From positions 1 through 5,251 of the forward strand of contig JAOPXW010000056.1 of assembly GCA_025964935.1 (NCBI GenBank): a stretch of DNA of 5,251 nt, in the 5' to 3' direction. Source of the stretch: Friedmanniella sp. Lineage in GTDB: Bacteria; Actinomycetota; Actinomycetes; Propionibacteriales; Propionibacteriaceae. Under the pieces are notes generated by a model. The model searched no databases. It was not told the origin of the DNA and saw only the letters and a program-made list of their open reading frames with translations. Below are positions 1 through 4,554 of this stretch, piece after piece. Position 1 is the first letter of the stretch. Each line of letters starts with the position of its first letter. A program made the position numbers and the translations under genes.

Positions 1-7
1 GAGCAAC

Positions 8-23
8 CCACCCGGCCGGGTGG
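8..23. repeat. GC-rich perfect palindrome downstream of the small membrane gene
   Basis: The 16 bases CCACCCGGCCGGGTGG are a perfect inverted repeat. They can form a 6-bp stem with a GGCC loop. The palindrome lies 62 nt beyond the stop of the minus-strand gene ending at position 86, so it could be a weak transcription end signal for the mca unit. No T-run follows it on either strand. The rest of 1–85 shows nothing I can assign. Confidence 0.3.
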
Positions 24-85
24 TCGGTCGCACACTGCGGCCGAACGTGCGCGGACAGGCCGGGACTCCGCGATCGAGCCGACGG

Positions 86-364
86 CTACCGGCCGGCAGG
101 CCGCCGACGTCGGCGGGCCTCAGACACGGGCCCGCCCGCGGGCTCCGGGGGCGAGGTCTCGGTGACCGGGGCCGGGGCCGGGTCGAGGTGACCCTCGGCG
201 ACCGGGTCCGTCCCGGCGCCCTGGAACTGGGCGACGTTGATCCGGCGGAACTGGCGGCGCATGCTCAGGAAGAGGAACACCATGGCGACGGCGATCCCGA
301 TGGTGATCAACAGCGGCGTCCAGCCGGGCTTGACCACGTTCGGGTCCAGGTCGAGCAGGATCAT
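86..364 (-). CDS. small single-pass membrane protein downstream of mca (Rv1083-like)
   Basis: This is a 92-residue protein of unknown function. It has a short N-terminus, one hydrophobic span at about residues 17–34 (from PLLITIGIAV to FLFLS), then a basic MRRQFRR stretch and a Pro/Glu-rich tail ending in RRRRRPAGR. By the positive-inside rule the tail should be cytoplasmic. The ATG at 364 is supported by a strong GGAGG ribosome site 6 nt upstream (plus-strand 371–375). The gene starts 48 nt after the mca stop on the same strand, so the two are probably cotranscribed. A small membrane protein follows mca at the same place in mycobacteria (Rv1083, from memory). Position and architecture support a conserved gene, but nothing in the sequence reveals its role, and a direct link to mycothiol chemistry is only inference from the neighbourhood. 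Confidence 0.8.
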   Translation of the reverse strand: MILLDLDPNVVKPGWTPLLITIGIAVAMVFLFLSMRRQFRRINVAQFQGAGTDPVAEGHLDPAPAPVTETSPPEPAGGPVSEARRRRRPAGR

Positions 365-412
365 GCCTGGCCTCCGGTCAGGGTCGGGGATGCGGGTGGT
401 GGCGACCTCCCG

Positions 413-1351
413 CTACGCCGACACCCTACTCGCGCTGACCTCATCGACCGGGTCGGCGATACCGGCGAACAGGTCGTCCTCGGGCAGCGCCGTCTCGACC
501 GCGGACTGGACCAGCTGGAAGTCCTCCGTCGGCCAGGCCGCCGCCTGCAGGTCCAGCGGGACCTGGAACCACATGCCCTCGGGGTCGATCTGGGTGGCGT
601 GCGCCACCAGGGCGGCATCACGGACCGGGAAGAAGTCGGCGCACGGCACCCGGGTGGTGAGCCGGTTGGGGATGTCGGGGTCGAACTTCCAGTCCCGCAG
701 CCGTTCCGCGTACGGGGACTCCAGCCCCCGCTCGGCCATCGCATCGTGCAGCGCGGCGAACTTGTCGTAGTGGAAGCCGAACGAGTAGTAGAGCTTGAGC
801 GGCCGCCAGGGCTCACCCGTGCCCGGGTAGGCCTCAGGGTCGGCGGCGGCCTCGAAGGCGGCGACGCTGATCTTGTGGCACATGATGTGGTCGGGGTGGG
901 GGTAGCCACCGTTCTCGTCGTAGGTGGTGACGACGTGCGGGCGGAAGCGGCGGATCACCTCGACCAGCGGCGCGGCGGCCTCGGCCACGTCCAGGGTGGC
1001 GAAGGAGCCCTCCGGGAGCGGCGGCAGCGGGTCGCCCTCCGGCAGCCCGGAGTCGACGTAGCCCAGCCAGACCTGCTCGACCCCGAGGATCTCGCGGGCC
1101 CGGTCCATCTCGTCGCGGCGGATCTCGGCGATCCGCTCCAGCACGTCCGGCCGGTCCATGGCCGGGTTCAGGATCGAGCCCCGCTCCCCCCCGGTGCAGG
1201 TCGCGACCATCACCTCGACACCCTCGGCGACGTACTTGGCCGTCGTGGCGGCACCCTTGCTGGACTCGTCGTCGGGGTGGGCGTGCACGTGCAGGAGGCG
1301 CAACGGCTCACCCTGGCCGTCCACCCGGGGCAAAGAAGACATAGACGACAT
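413..1351 (-). CDS. mca: mycothiol S-conjugate amidase Mca
   Basis: Mca is a cytoplasmic zinc amidase. It cleaves mycothiol S-conjugates of electrophiles and drugs into glucosaminyl-inositol and a mercapturic acid (N-acetylcysteine S-conjugate) that is exported. It belongs to the LmbE/PIG-L deacetylase fold with MshB. Counting from the ATG at 1351 (312 aa), the first metal motif HAHPDDES covers residues 23–30. By analogy with MshB, H25 and D28 are zinc ligands and D27 the catalytic base. The third ligand, H155, lies in YPHPDH. Family blocks GGERG, IAEIRRDEM, TTYDENGGYPHPDH, HATQIDP and the C-terminal LFAGI are all present. They favour Mca over MshB. The start is uncertain: ATGs at 1351 and 1342 lie in a tandem 9-nt repeat (MSSMSS) and neither has a good ribosome site. 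The longer open frame to a GTG at 1426 lacks family similarity and overlaps the likely promoter. Confidence 0.95.
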   Translation of the reverse strand: MSSMSSLPRVDGQGEPLRLLHVHAHPDDESSKGAATTAKYVAEGVEVMVATCTGGERGSILNPAMDRPDVLERIAEIRRDEMDRAREILGVEQVWLGYVDSGLPEGDPLPPLPEGSFATLDVAEAAAPLVEVIRRFRPHVVTTYDENGGYPHPDHIMCHKISVAAFEAAADPEAYPGTGEPWRPLKLYYSFGFHYDKFAALHDAMAERGLESPYAERLRDWKFDPDIPNRLTTRVPCADFFPVRDAALVAHATQIDPEGMWFQVPLDLQAAAWPTEDFQLVQSAVETALPEDDLFAGIADPVDEVSASRVSA

Positions 1352-1421
1352 GCTGCCACGCAGCACCGGGAGCGGGCCGTCCACCGGGCAGGCCCGAGAC
1401 GTGCACCTTGGCCCGGACGGG

Positions 1422-1428
1422 CACACTA
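1422..1428. promoter_or_regulatory. overlapping divergent -10 elements for mca and the DUF4307 gene
   Basis: On the minus strand TAGTGT (1428 to 1423) fits the actinobacterial -10 pattern TAnnnT and would start mca transcription near 1416, giving a leader of about 65 nt. On the plus strand CACACT (1422–1427) has A at position 2 and T at position 6 and stands exactly 6 nt before the GTG at 1434, the spacing expected for a leaderless transcript. The two hexamers share five base pairs, so RNA polymerase could probably use only one at a time. I see no convincing -35 box on either strand. This is inferred from pattern only. Confidence 0.35.
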
Positions 1429-1433
1429 CGCAG

Positions 1434-1856
1434 GTGAGCCAGCCGCAGGACCAGACCCCGAGCGAGACGGCGGCCGAGCGTCTGCAGCGCCGCTACCCCC
1501 CGTCCCGGTTCCCCCGCCCGTTGCTCATCGCCCTCATCGTCGCCGGGGTGACGGTGGCCATGACCTGGCTGATCTGGAGCGCCCTGCTGCACTCCCGGCC
1601 CGCGGTGGCGGCCCAGGTGGCGGCGTACACGGTCGTCTCCGACACCTCGATCCGGGTGACCATCACGGTGGACCGCCGCGACCCCAGCCGTCCGGTCACC
1701 TGTCGGCTGCTCGCGCAGGCCGCCGACTTCCAGCCGGTGGCCGAGCAGCAGGTCCCGATCGGGGCCAGTGCAGCCCGGCTGGTCGACACCACCGTCACCC
1801 TGACCACGCTGCGCCGGGCCACCTCGGCGACGGTCAAGGGCTGCACGCTCGCCTGA
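1434..1856 (+). CDS. DUF4307-family membrane protein (Rv1081c-like)
   Basis: This is a 140-aa protein of unknown function. It has a charged, proline-containing cytoplasmic N-terminus (residues 1–28, with ERLQRRYPPSRFPRP), one membrane span at about 29–52, and an extracytoplasmic C-terminal domain of beta-strand-like sequence. That domain holds the protein's only two cysteines, C90 in VTCRLLAQ and C137 in the terminal VKGC. They could form a disulfide outside the membrane. The layout of a CxxRA-like motif and a terminal GC matches what I recall of mycobacterial DUF4307 proteins. The GTG at 1434 is chosen because the homologous N-terminus begins there. The upstream frame is non-homologous and overlaps the mca promoter and coding region. 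No ribosome site is visible, and a -10-like hexamer lies 6 nt upstream, suggesting leaderless translation. The gene is divergent from mca and 34 nt upstream of greA. Confidence 0.82.
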   Translation: MSQPQDQTPSETAAERLQRRYPPSRFPRPLLIALIVAGVTVAMTWLIWSALLHSRPAVAAQVAAYTVVSDTSIRVTITVDRRDPSRPVTCRLLAQAADFQPVAEQQVPIGASAARLVDTTVTLTTLRRATSATVKGCTLA

Positions 1857-1878
1857 GCCTTCGAGGGCCCCGGCTTGA

Positions 1879-1884
1879 TAGAGT
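1879..1884 (+). promoter_or_regulatory. -10 element for a leaderless greA transcript
   Basis: TAGAGT matches TAnnnT and ends 6 nt before the greA ATG at 1891, so transcription would begin at or next to the A of the start codon. The intervening CGGGAG resembles a ribosome site but touches the ATG with no spacing, so it is unlikely to act as one. The element lies in the 34-nt gap after the DUF4307 gene. greA would therefore have its own promoter besides any read-through. No clear -35 box is seen. Confidence 0.5.
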
Positions 1885-1890
1885 CGGGAG

Positions 1891-2400
1891 ATGTCTGAAA
1901 CCACGCAGGCCATCTGGCTCACCCAGGAGGCGTACGACAAGCTCCGGGCCGAGCTCGACCACCTCAAGAGCGAGGGTCGCGCCGAGGTGACGGCGAAGAT
2001 CGCCCAGGCCCGCGACGAGGGCGACCTCAAGGAGAACGGCGGCTACCACGCCGCCCGCGAGGAGCAGGGCAAGCAGGAGGCCCGGATCCGGCAGTTGGCG
2101 GACATGCTGCGGCGGGCCGAGGTCGGCGAGGCCCCGACCAACACCGACGAGGTCGCCCCCGGCACCCAGGTGACCATCGCCTTCGACGGCGACGAGTCCG
2201 ACACCGACACCTTCGTGCTCGGCTCCCGGGAGCTGCTCGGGCTGGACGAGAGCGTCGACTCGACCAACGTCTACAGCCCGCAGTCTCCGCTGGGCGCGGC
2301 CATCCTGGGCCGGAAGAAGGGGGACGCGGTCTCGTACGCCGCCCCCAACGGTCGCTCCATCAACGTCACCGTGATCGCCGTCGAGCCCTTCCACAGCTGA
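1891..2400 (+). CDS. greA: transcription elongation factor GreA
   Basis: GreA binds in the RNA polymerase secondary channel and stimulates cleavage of backtracked RNA 3' ends, restarting stalled complexes. The 169-aa product has the usual length and two domains. Residues 1–80 form the antiparallel coiled coil, whose tip carries ARDEGDLKENGGYHAA. D45 and E48 there correspond to the two catalytic acidic residues of E. coli GreA. Residues about 85–169 form the C-terminal FKBP-like domain with the family block SPLGAAILGRKKGD (132–145) and APNG. The initial WLTQEAYDKL is the typical N-terminal helix start. The ATG at 1891 has no properly spaced ribosome site, and a -10 hexamer 6 nt upstream suggests a leaderless mRNA. 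A strong hairpin begins 31 nt past the stop. The placement beside a DUF4307 gene and mca matches the mycobacterial order. Confidence 0.97.
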   Translation: MSETTQAIWLTQEAYDKLRAELDHLKSEGRAEVTAKIAQARDEGDLKENGGYHAAREEQGKQEARIRQLADMLRRAEVGEAPTNTDEVAPGTQVTIAFDGDESDTDTFVLGSRELLGLDESVDSTNVYSPQSPLGAAILGRKKGDAVSYAAPNGRSINVTVIAVEPFHS

Positions 2401-2430
2401 GTCCAGCTCCCTCCCCCACCCGTACGCGAG

Positions 2431-2460
2431 CACGGCCCGACCCTGACGGGTCGGGCCGTG
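2431..2460. terminator. bidirectional hairpin between greA and the convergent DUF2089 gene
   Basis: The arms CACGGCCCGACCC (2431–2443) and GGGTCGGGCCGTG (2448–2460) pair perfectly over 13 bp around a TGAC loop. The hairpin sits between two converging genes (stops at 2400 and 2507), where a shared terminator is expected. No T-run follows on either strand. It therefore resembles the T-less hairpins often seen after actinobacterial genes rather than a canonical intrinsic terminator. Confidence 0.75.
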
Positions 2461-2480
2461 CTGCCTGTCGGGCCGTGCTG
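2451..2480. repeat. 13-bp direct repeat duplicating the terminator arm
   Basis: TCGGGCCGTGCTG occurs at 2451–2463 and again, identical, at 2468–2480 with a 17-nt period. The first copy contains ten bases of the right arm of the terminator hairpin. The second copy could pair with the same left arm and give an alternative, longer-loop hairpin. It may be a small local duplication. The remainder of the gap up to 2506 shows nothing else I can assign. Confidence 0.6.
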
Positions 2481-2506
2481 GGCCGCGGGGACCGGGGTCG
2501 GTCGGA

Positions 2507-2914
2507 CTAGCGGGTCAGGTCAGCCAGCAGCCGCTGGGCCTCGGCCGGGGTGAGGGCACCCGAGGCCACCTCGGAGAGGATCTGCTCGCGGGTCGGCGCC
2601 GCCGGTGTCTCCGGCTCCTCGCCCAGTCCCAGCTTGTCGAGCAGGCCGGAGAAGCGGGCCCGTGCGGTCGGGTAGGAGACCCCCAGGTGTTTCTCCACCT
2701 CCCGCAGGTTGCCGCGGGAGGAGAGGAAGACCCGGAGCATCTGCACCTCGCTCTCCTCCAGCGAGCAGAACGAGCAGGGGGCGAAGACGCCGGCCAGCTC
2801 GCTGCCGCAGGAGCTGCACCCCAACCGGGTGATCGTCAGCGTGTCCCCGCAGACCGGGCAGTCGGCCGGCGGCCGGTGGCTGTGCCGCTCGGCCGGGCGG
2901 CGGCGCGGCCCCAT
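2507..2914 (-). CDS. DUF2089 protein: zinc ribbon, helix-turn-helix and SHOCT-like hairpin
   Basis: This 135-aa protein is probably a DNA-binding regulator. Three CxxC pairs occupy the first third: C19/C22 (CPVC), C33/C36 (CSSC) and C47/C50 (CSFC). Four of these cysteines would suffice for a zinc ribbon. Residues about 54–95 contain FLSSRGNLREVEKHLGVSYPT followed by ARARFSGLLDKLG, the characteristic DUF2089 helix-turn-helix with its SYPT recognition-helix start. After a short acidic, proline-containing linker, residues 109–133 form a helical hairpin (EQILSEVASGALTPAEAQRL), a SHOCT-like motif also found at the start of the upstream protein. The ATG at 2914 overlaps the upstream TGA by one base (TGATG). 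An in-frame GTG directly before it (2917) is an equally possible start. No ribosome site is evident, so translation is probably coupled to the upstream gene. The regulator role is inferred from the domains, and the target is unknown. Confidence 0.9.
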   Translation of the reverse strand: MGPRRRPAERHSHRPPADCPVCGDTLTITRLGCSSCGSELAGVFAPCSFCSLEESEVQMLRVFLSSRGNLREVEKHLGVSYPTARARFSGLLDKLGLGEEPETPAAPTREQILSEVASGALTPAEAQRLLADLTR

Positions 2915-3909
2915 CACGAGGCGCCCGAGTCGGAGGGGTGCTCCGAGCCCACCCTGATCTGGGCGTGCCCCATCACCACACCCACGTCGAGCCGGGCGCT
3001 GCCGTTGCCCATCACGACCTCGTCCCCGGCCCCGGAGTGTCCGCCGGCCCAGCTGATCTTGCCGAGCTGGGTCTCCCCGGTCACGGTCACGTTGGAGTCG
3101 TCGTCGAGCACGATGGTCAGCGAGCCGGACTCGGCCCGGACCCGGTTGCGACCCCGCGTGATGGAGCCCTTGATCGTGGCCGACCCGGCCTGGACCAGGG
3201 CGTCGTTGATCTCGTGCACGTCGAGGAGCTTGGCACTCCCCGCGGTGACCCGGACCCGCCCGAGGTGCGGCACCTGCTCCGTGCTCAGGCTGCCCGCCGT
3301 GACCTCGACGTCCACCACCAGGGAGGGGTTGACCCGCAGGAACAGCTCCTTGCCCAGGCCGAGCGCCCGGATGTCGTCCAGGTTGCGGGGCGCGCCGCGC
3401 AGGATGGAGAAGCCGTCCAGGGAGGCCCCGAGCTCCCCTTCGCTCGTCACCTCCAGCACGGACCCGTTGCGGCGCAGCAGGTGGGTGCCGTCCGCGGAGA
3501 GGGTGGCGACCGAGGGCTCGCCGACGATGCGGACCCGCCGGCCGACGACCCGGACCGAGATCTTCTCCACGCCGCCGACGTTGACCGGGGGCACCTCGGG
3601 GGCGTCGCCGCCCCGCACCGGGCCGGAGACGGTCGGGCGTACGGGCGTGAAGGGCTCGGTGGTGTGAGTGGGGTGTTGGGGCCGGTCGGTGGCCGAGGCC
3701 CACGGGTCGGTCTCGTCGTCGCCCGAGCCGGCCTGGCCGCCCGGCTCGGCCGGGGGGCCGGTAGGGGTGGCGCCGGGGGTGGCGGCGGTCACGTCAGCCG
3801 CCGGGGCGGTGGCGTTCATCTGGTCGATGCGGCGGGCAGCCTCGGCGGCGTCGATACGCCCCGCCGCCAGCTCCTCCAGGATCGAGGTCATCACGGGATC
3901 AGTGCTCAT
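2914..3909 (-). CDS. SHOCT-like plus beta-solenoid protein (YvlB/LiaX/DUF4097 type)
   Basis: This is a 331-aa protein with three parts. Residues 8–31 (ILEELAAGRIDAAEAARRI) are a SHOCT-like helical hairpin as in the N-termini of YvlB and LiaX. Residues about 32–110 are a low-complexity Ala/Pro/Gly/Thr linker. Residues about 112–320 are a beta-rich solenoid with a repeating turn: AGS at 205, 223 and 241, SGS at 261 and NGS at 302, so one coil per 18–20 residues. There is no signal peptide or membrane span, so it is probably cytoplasmic or at the inner membrane face. Relatives are tied to envelope stress (LiaX in enterococci). That role here is only inference, and a bactofilin-like scaffold is an alternative. 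The ATG at 3909 is chosen because the SHOCT-like motif begins right after it and a -10 hexamer lies 6 nt upstream. A longer frame reaches 4023 but would cross the promoter region. It is the first gene of a two-gene operon with DUF2089. Confidence 0.85.
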   Translation of the reverse strand: MSTDPVMTSILEELAAGRIDAAEAARRIDQMNATAPAADVTAATPGATPTGPPAEPGGQAGSGDDETDPWASATDRPQHPTHTTEPFTPVRPTVSGPVRGGDAPEVPPVNVGGVEKISVRVVGRRVRIVGEPSVATLSADGTHLLRRNGSVLEVTSEGELGASLDGFSILRGAPRNLDDIRALGLGKELFLRVNPSLVVDVEVTAGSLSTEQVPHLGRVRVTAGSAKLLDVHEINDALVQAGSATIKGSITRGRNRVRAESGSLTIVLDDDSNVTVTGETQLGKISWAGGHSGAGDEVVMGNGSARLDVGVVMGHAQIRVGSEHPSDSGAS

Positions 3910-3915
3910 TTCACA

Positions 3916-3921
3916 AATGTA
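3916..3921 (-). promoter_or_regulatory. -10 element for the solenoid–DUF2089 operon
   Basis: On the minus strand TACATT (3921 to 3916) fits TAnnnT and ends 6 nt before the ATG at 3909, predicting a leaderless mRNA. A purine run AAAGG upstream is too far from the ATG to serve as a ribosome site. A poor -35 candidate, TTCCGT, lies 17 nt upstream of the -10. This AT-rich stretch stands out from the GC-rich surroundings. Confidence 0.5.
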
Positions 3922-3927
3922 AAACGC

Positions 3928-3947
3928 ACCTTTCGAAAACGGAAGGT
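3928..3947. promoter_or_regulatory. candidate operator (imperfect inverted repeat) of the solenoid–DUF2089 operon
   Basis: Arms ACCTTTCG (3928–3935) and CGGAAGGT (3940–3947) are complementary at 7 of 8 positions around AAAA. A perfect 8-bp palindrome TTTCGAAA (3931–3938) is nested inside. Relative to the predicted start at 3909 the repeat covers about -19 to -38, the space between the -10 and the -35, where a bound repressor would block polymerase. The DUF2089 protein of the same operon is the obvious candidate binder, but that is inference. Confidence 0.4.
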
Positions 3948-4022
3948 CTGGCCGCAACTCATAGGTGGGCCTCAGGGTCCGGCTGAGTGAGATCCCGGCC
4001 ACATCGCGTCTCGCAACATGCA

Positions 4023-4058
4023 TGCATCATGCATCTAGTTGTATGGTTGCGTCATGCA
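4023..4058 (+). promoter_or_regulatory. paired palindromic operator sites around the marR promoter
   Basis: TGCATCATGCA (4023–4033) and TGCGTCATGCA (4048–4058) are identical at 10 of 11 bases and lie 25 bp apart centre to centre. Each is an inverted repeat around a central C, extended outward to ATGCAT/ATGCAT in the first and TTGC/GCAA in the second. They flank the -10 hexamer at 4042–4047. The second covers the predicted transcription start and the marR ATG. A further overlapping ATGCATGCAT begins at 4018. This is the expected layout for autorepression by the MarR protein encoded just downstream. Confidence 0.55.
4042..4047 (+). promoter_or_regulatory. -10 element for a leaderless marR–MFS transcript
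   Basis: TATGGT matches TAnnnT and ends 6 nt before the ATG at 4054, so the mRNA would begin with the start codon. No ribosome site or convincing -35 box is visible upstream. The hexamer lies between the two palindromic sites, so occupancy of either should hinder polymerase. Confidence 0.5.
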
Positions 4059-4554
4059 AACTGTTCGTGACCTCGAGCGCAACCTGGGCGGTGACACCGC
4101 GGATCGCTCCGACCCGCACTCCCCCGCCGTCGACTCCGTGCTCGACGCCCTGATGAGCATCGGTCGGCTGATGCGCCACCGGGTGCAGGGCGACCACCTC
4201 GACCCGGGCACCTTCTGGCTGCTCAAGACCCTGCTCGGCTCCGGCTCGCTGCGGGTGACCGAGCTCGCGGGCTGCGCCAACCTCGACACTTCGACGGTCT
4301 CGCGGCACGTGACCCAGCTCGACCGCGCCGGGCTGATCCACCGTACGCCGGACCCGCAGGACGGCCGCGCCCAGCGGGTCGAGCTCAGCGAGCACGGCCG
4401 GGCCGAGCTGCAGAGCGCCCTGACCCAGCGCCGCGCCCTGCTGACCCGCAGCCTCGAGGGCTGGGACGACGCCGACGTCGAACAGCTGGACGTCCTACTC
4501 GCCCGCTTCGTGGGCAACATCGAATCTCTGACCGCAGAATTGGAGCAGGCATGA
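4054..4554 (+). CDS. MarR-family transcriptional regulator
   Basis: This 166-aa protein has the usual MarR length and winged-helix plan. Helices at about 23–45 and 138–165 would form the dimer interface. Residues 66–95 carry the helix-turn-helix ([20 protein letters not shown] then [10 protein letters not shown]), with recognition helix around TSTVSRHV. Residues 97–116 are the wing, with the family signature [16 protein letters not shown]. One cysteine, C74, lies at the start of the DNA-binding unit; redox sensing through it would be speculative. The ATG at 4054 is preferred over an in-frame TTG at 4039, because the TTG lies upstream of and overlaps the -10 box. The gene overlaps the efflux gene by 4 nt (ATGA). 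The likely role is a ligand-released repressor of its own operon, acting at the palindromes upstream. The inducer is unknown. Confidence 0.93.
   Translation: MQTVRDLERNLGGDTADRSDPHSPAVDSVLDALMSIGRLMRHRVQGDHLDPGTFWLLKTLLGSGSLRVTELAGCANLDTSTVSRHVTQLDRAGLIHRTPDPQDGRAQRVELSEHGRAELQSALTQRRALLTRSLEGWDDADVEQLDVLLARFVGNIESLTAELEQA

Noticed and set aside
1352..1426. An N-terminal extension of mca to the GTG at 1426
   Set aside because: The added residues are Cys/Arg/Pro-rich and not like Mca, and the GTG falls inside the likely -10 element.
20..1990. A 656-codon plus-strand open frame running antisense to the small membrane gene and mca, then out of frame through the DUF4307 gene into greA
   Set aside because: It is Arg/Gly/Pro-rich with no recognisable domain, and it crosses four well-supported genes. 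Long stop-free shadow frames are expected in very GC-rich DNA.
2507..3703. A 398-codon minus-strand frame that would fuse an N-terminal Arg/Pro-rich region to the DUF2089 protein
   Set aside because: The part beyond 2917 is the out-of-frame shadow of the solenoid gene. Family similarity starts only near the ATG at 2914.
2938..3990. A 350-codon plus-strand open frame antisense to the solenoid gene
   Set aside because: Its composition is a Gly/Val/Arg/Asp/His shadow. The opposite strand has a coherent SHOCT-like plus repeat protein with a plausible promoter.
3910..4023. A 38-residue N-terminal extension of the solenoid protein to the start at 4023
   Set aside because: It would read through the AT-rich promoter and inverted repeat. 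The SHOCT-like domain begins naturally at the ATG at 3909.
4018..4034. The ATGCAT-rich run as a simple-sequence repeat or attachment site
   Set aside because: It is only a few units long. It is better explained as part of the operator, because the same core recurs 25 bp downstream, and no integrase or element boundary is nearby.
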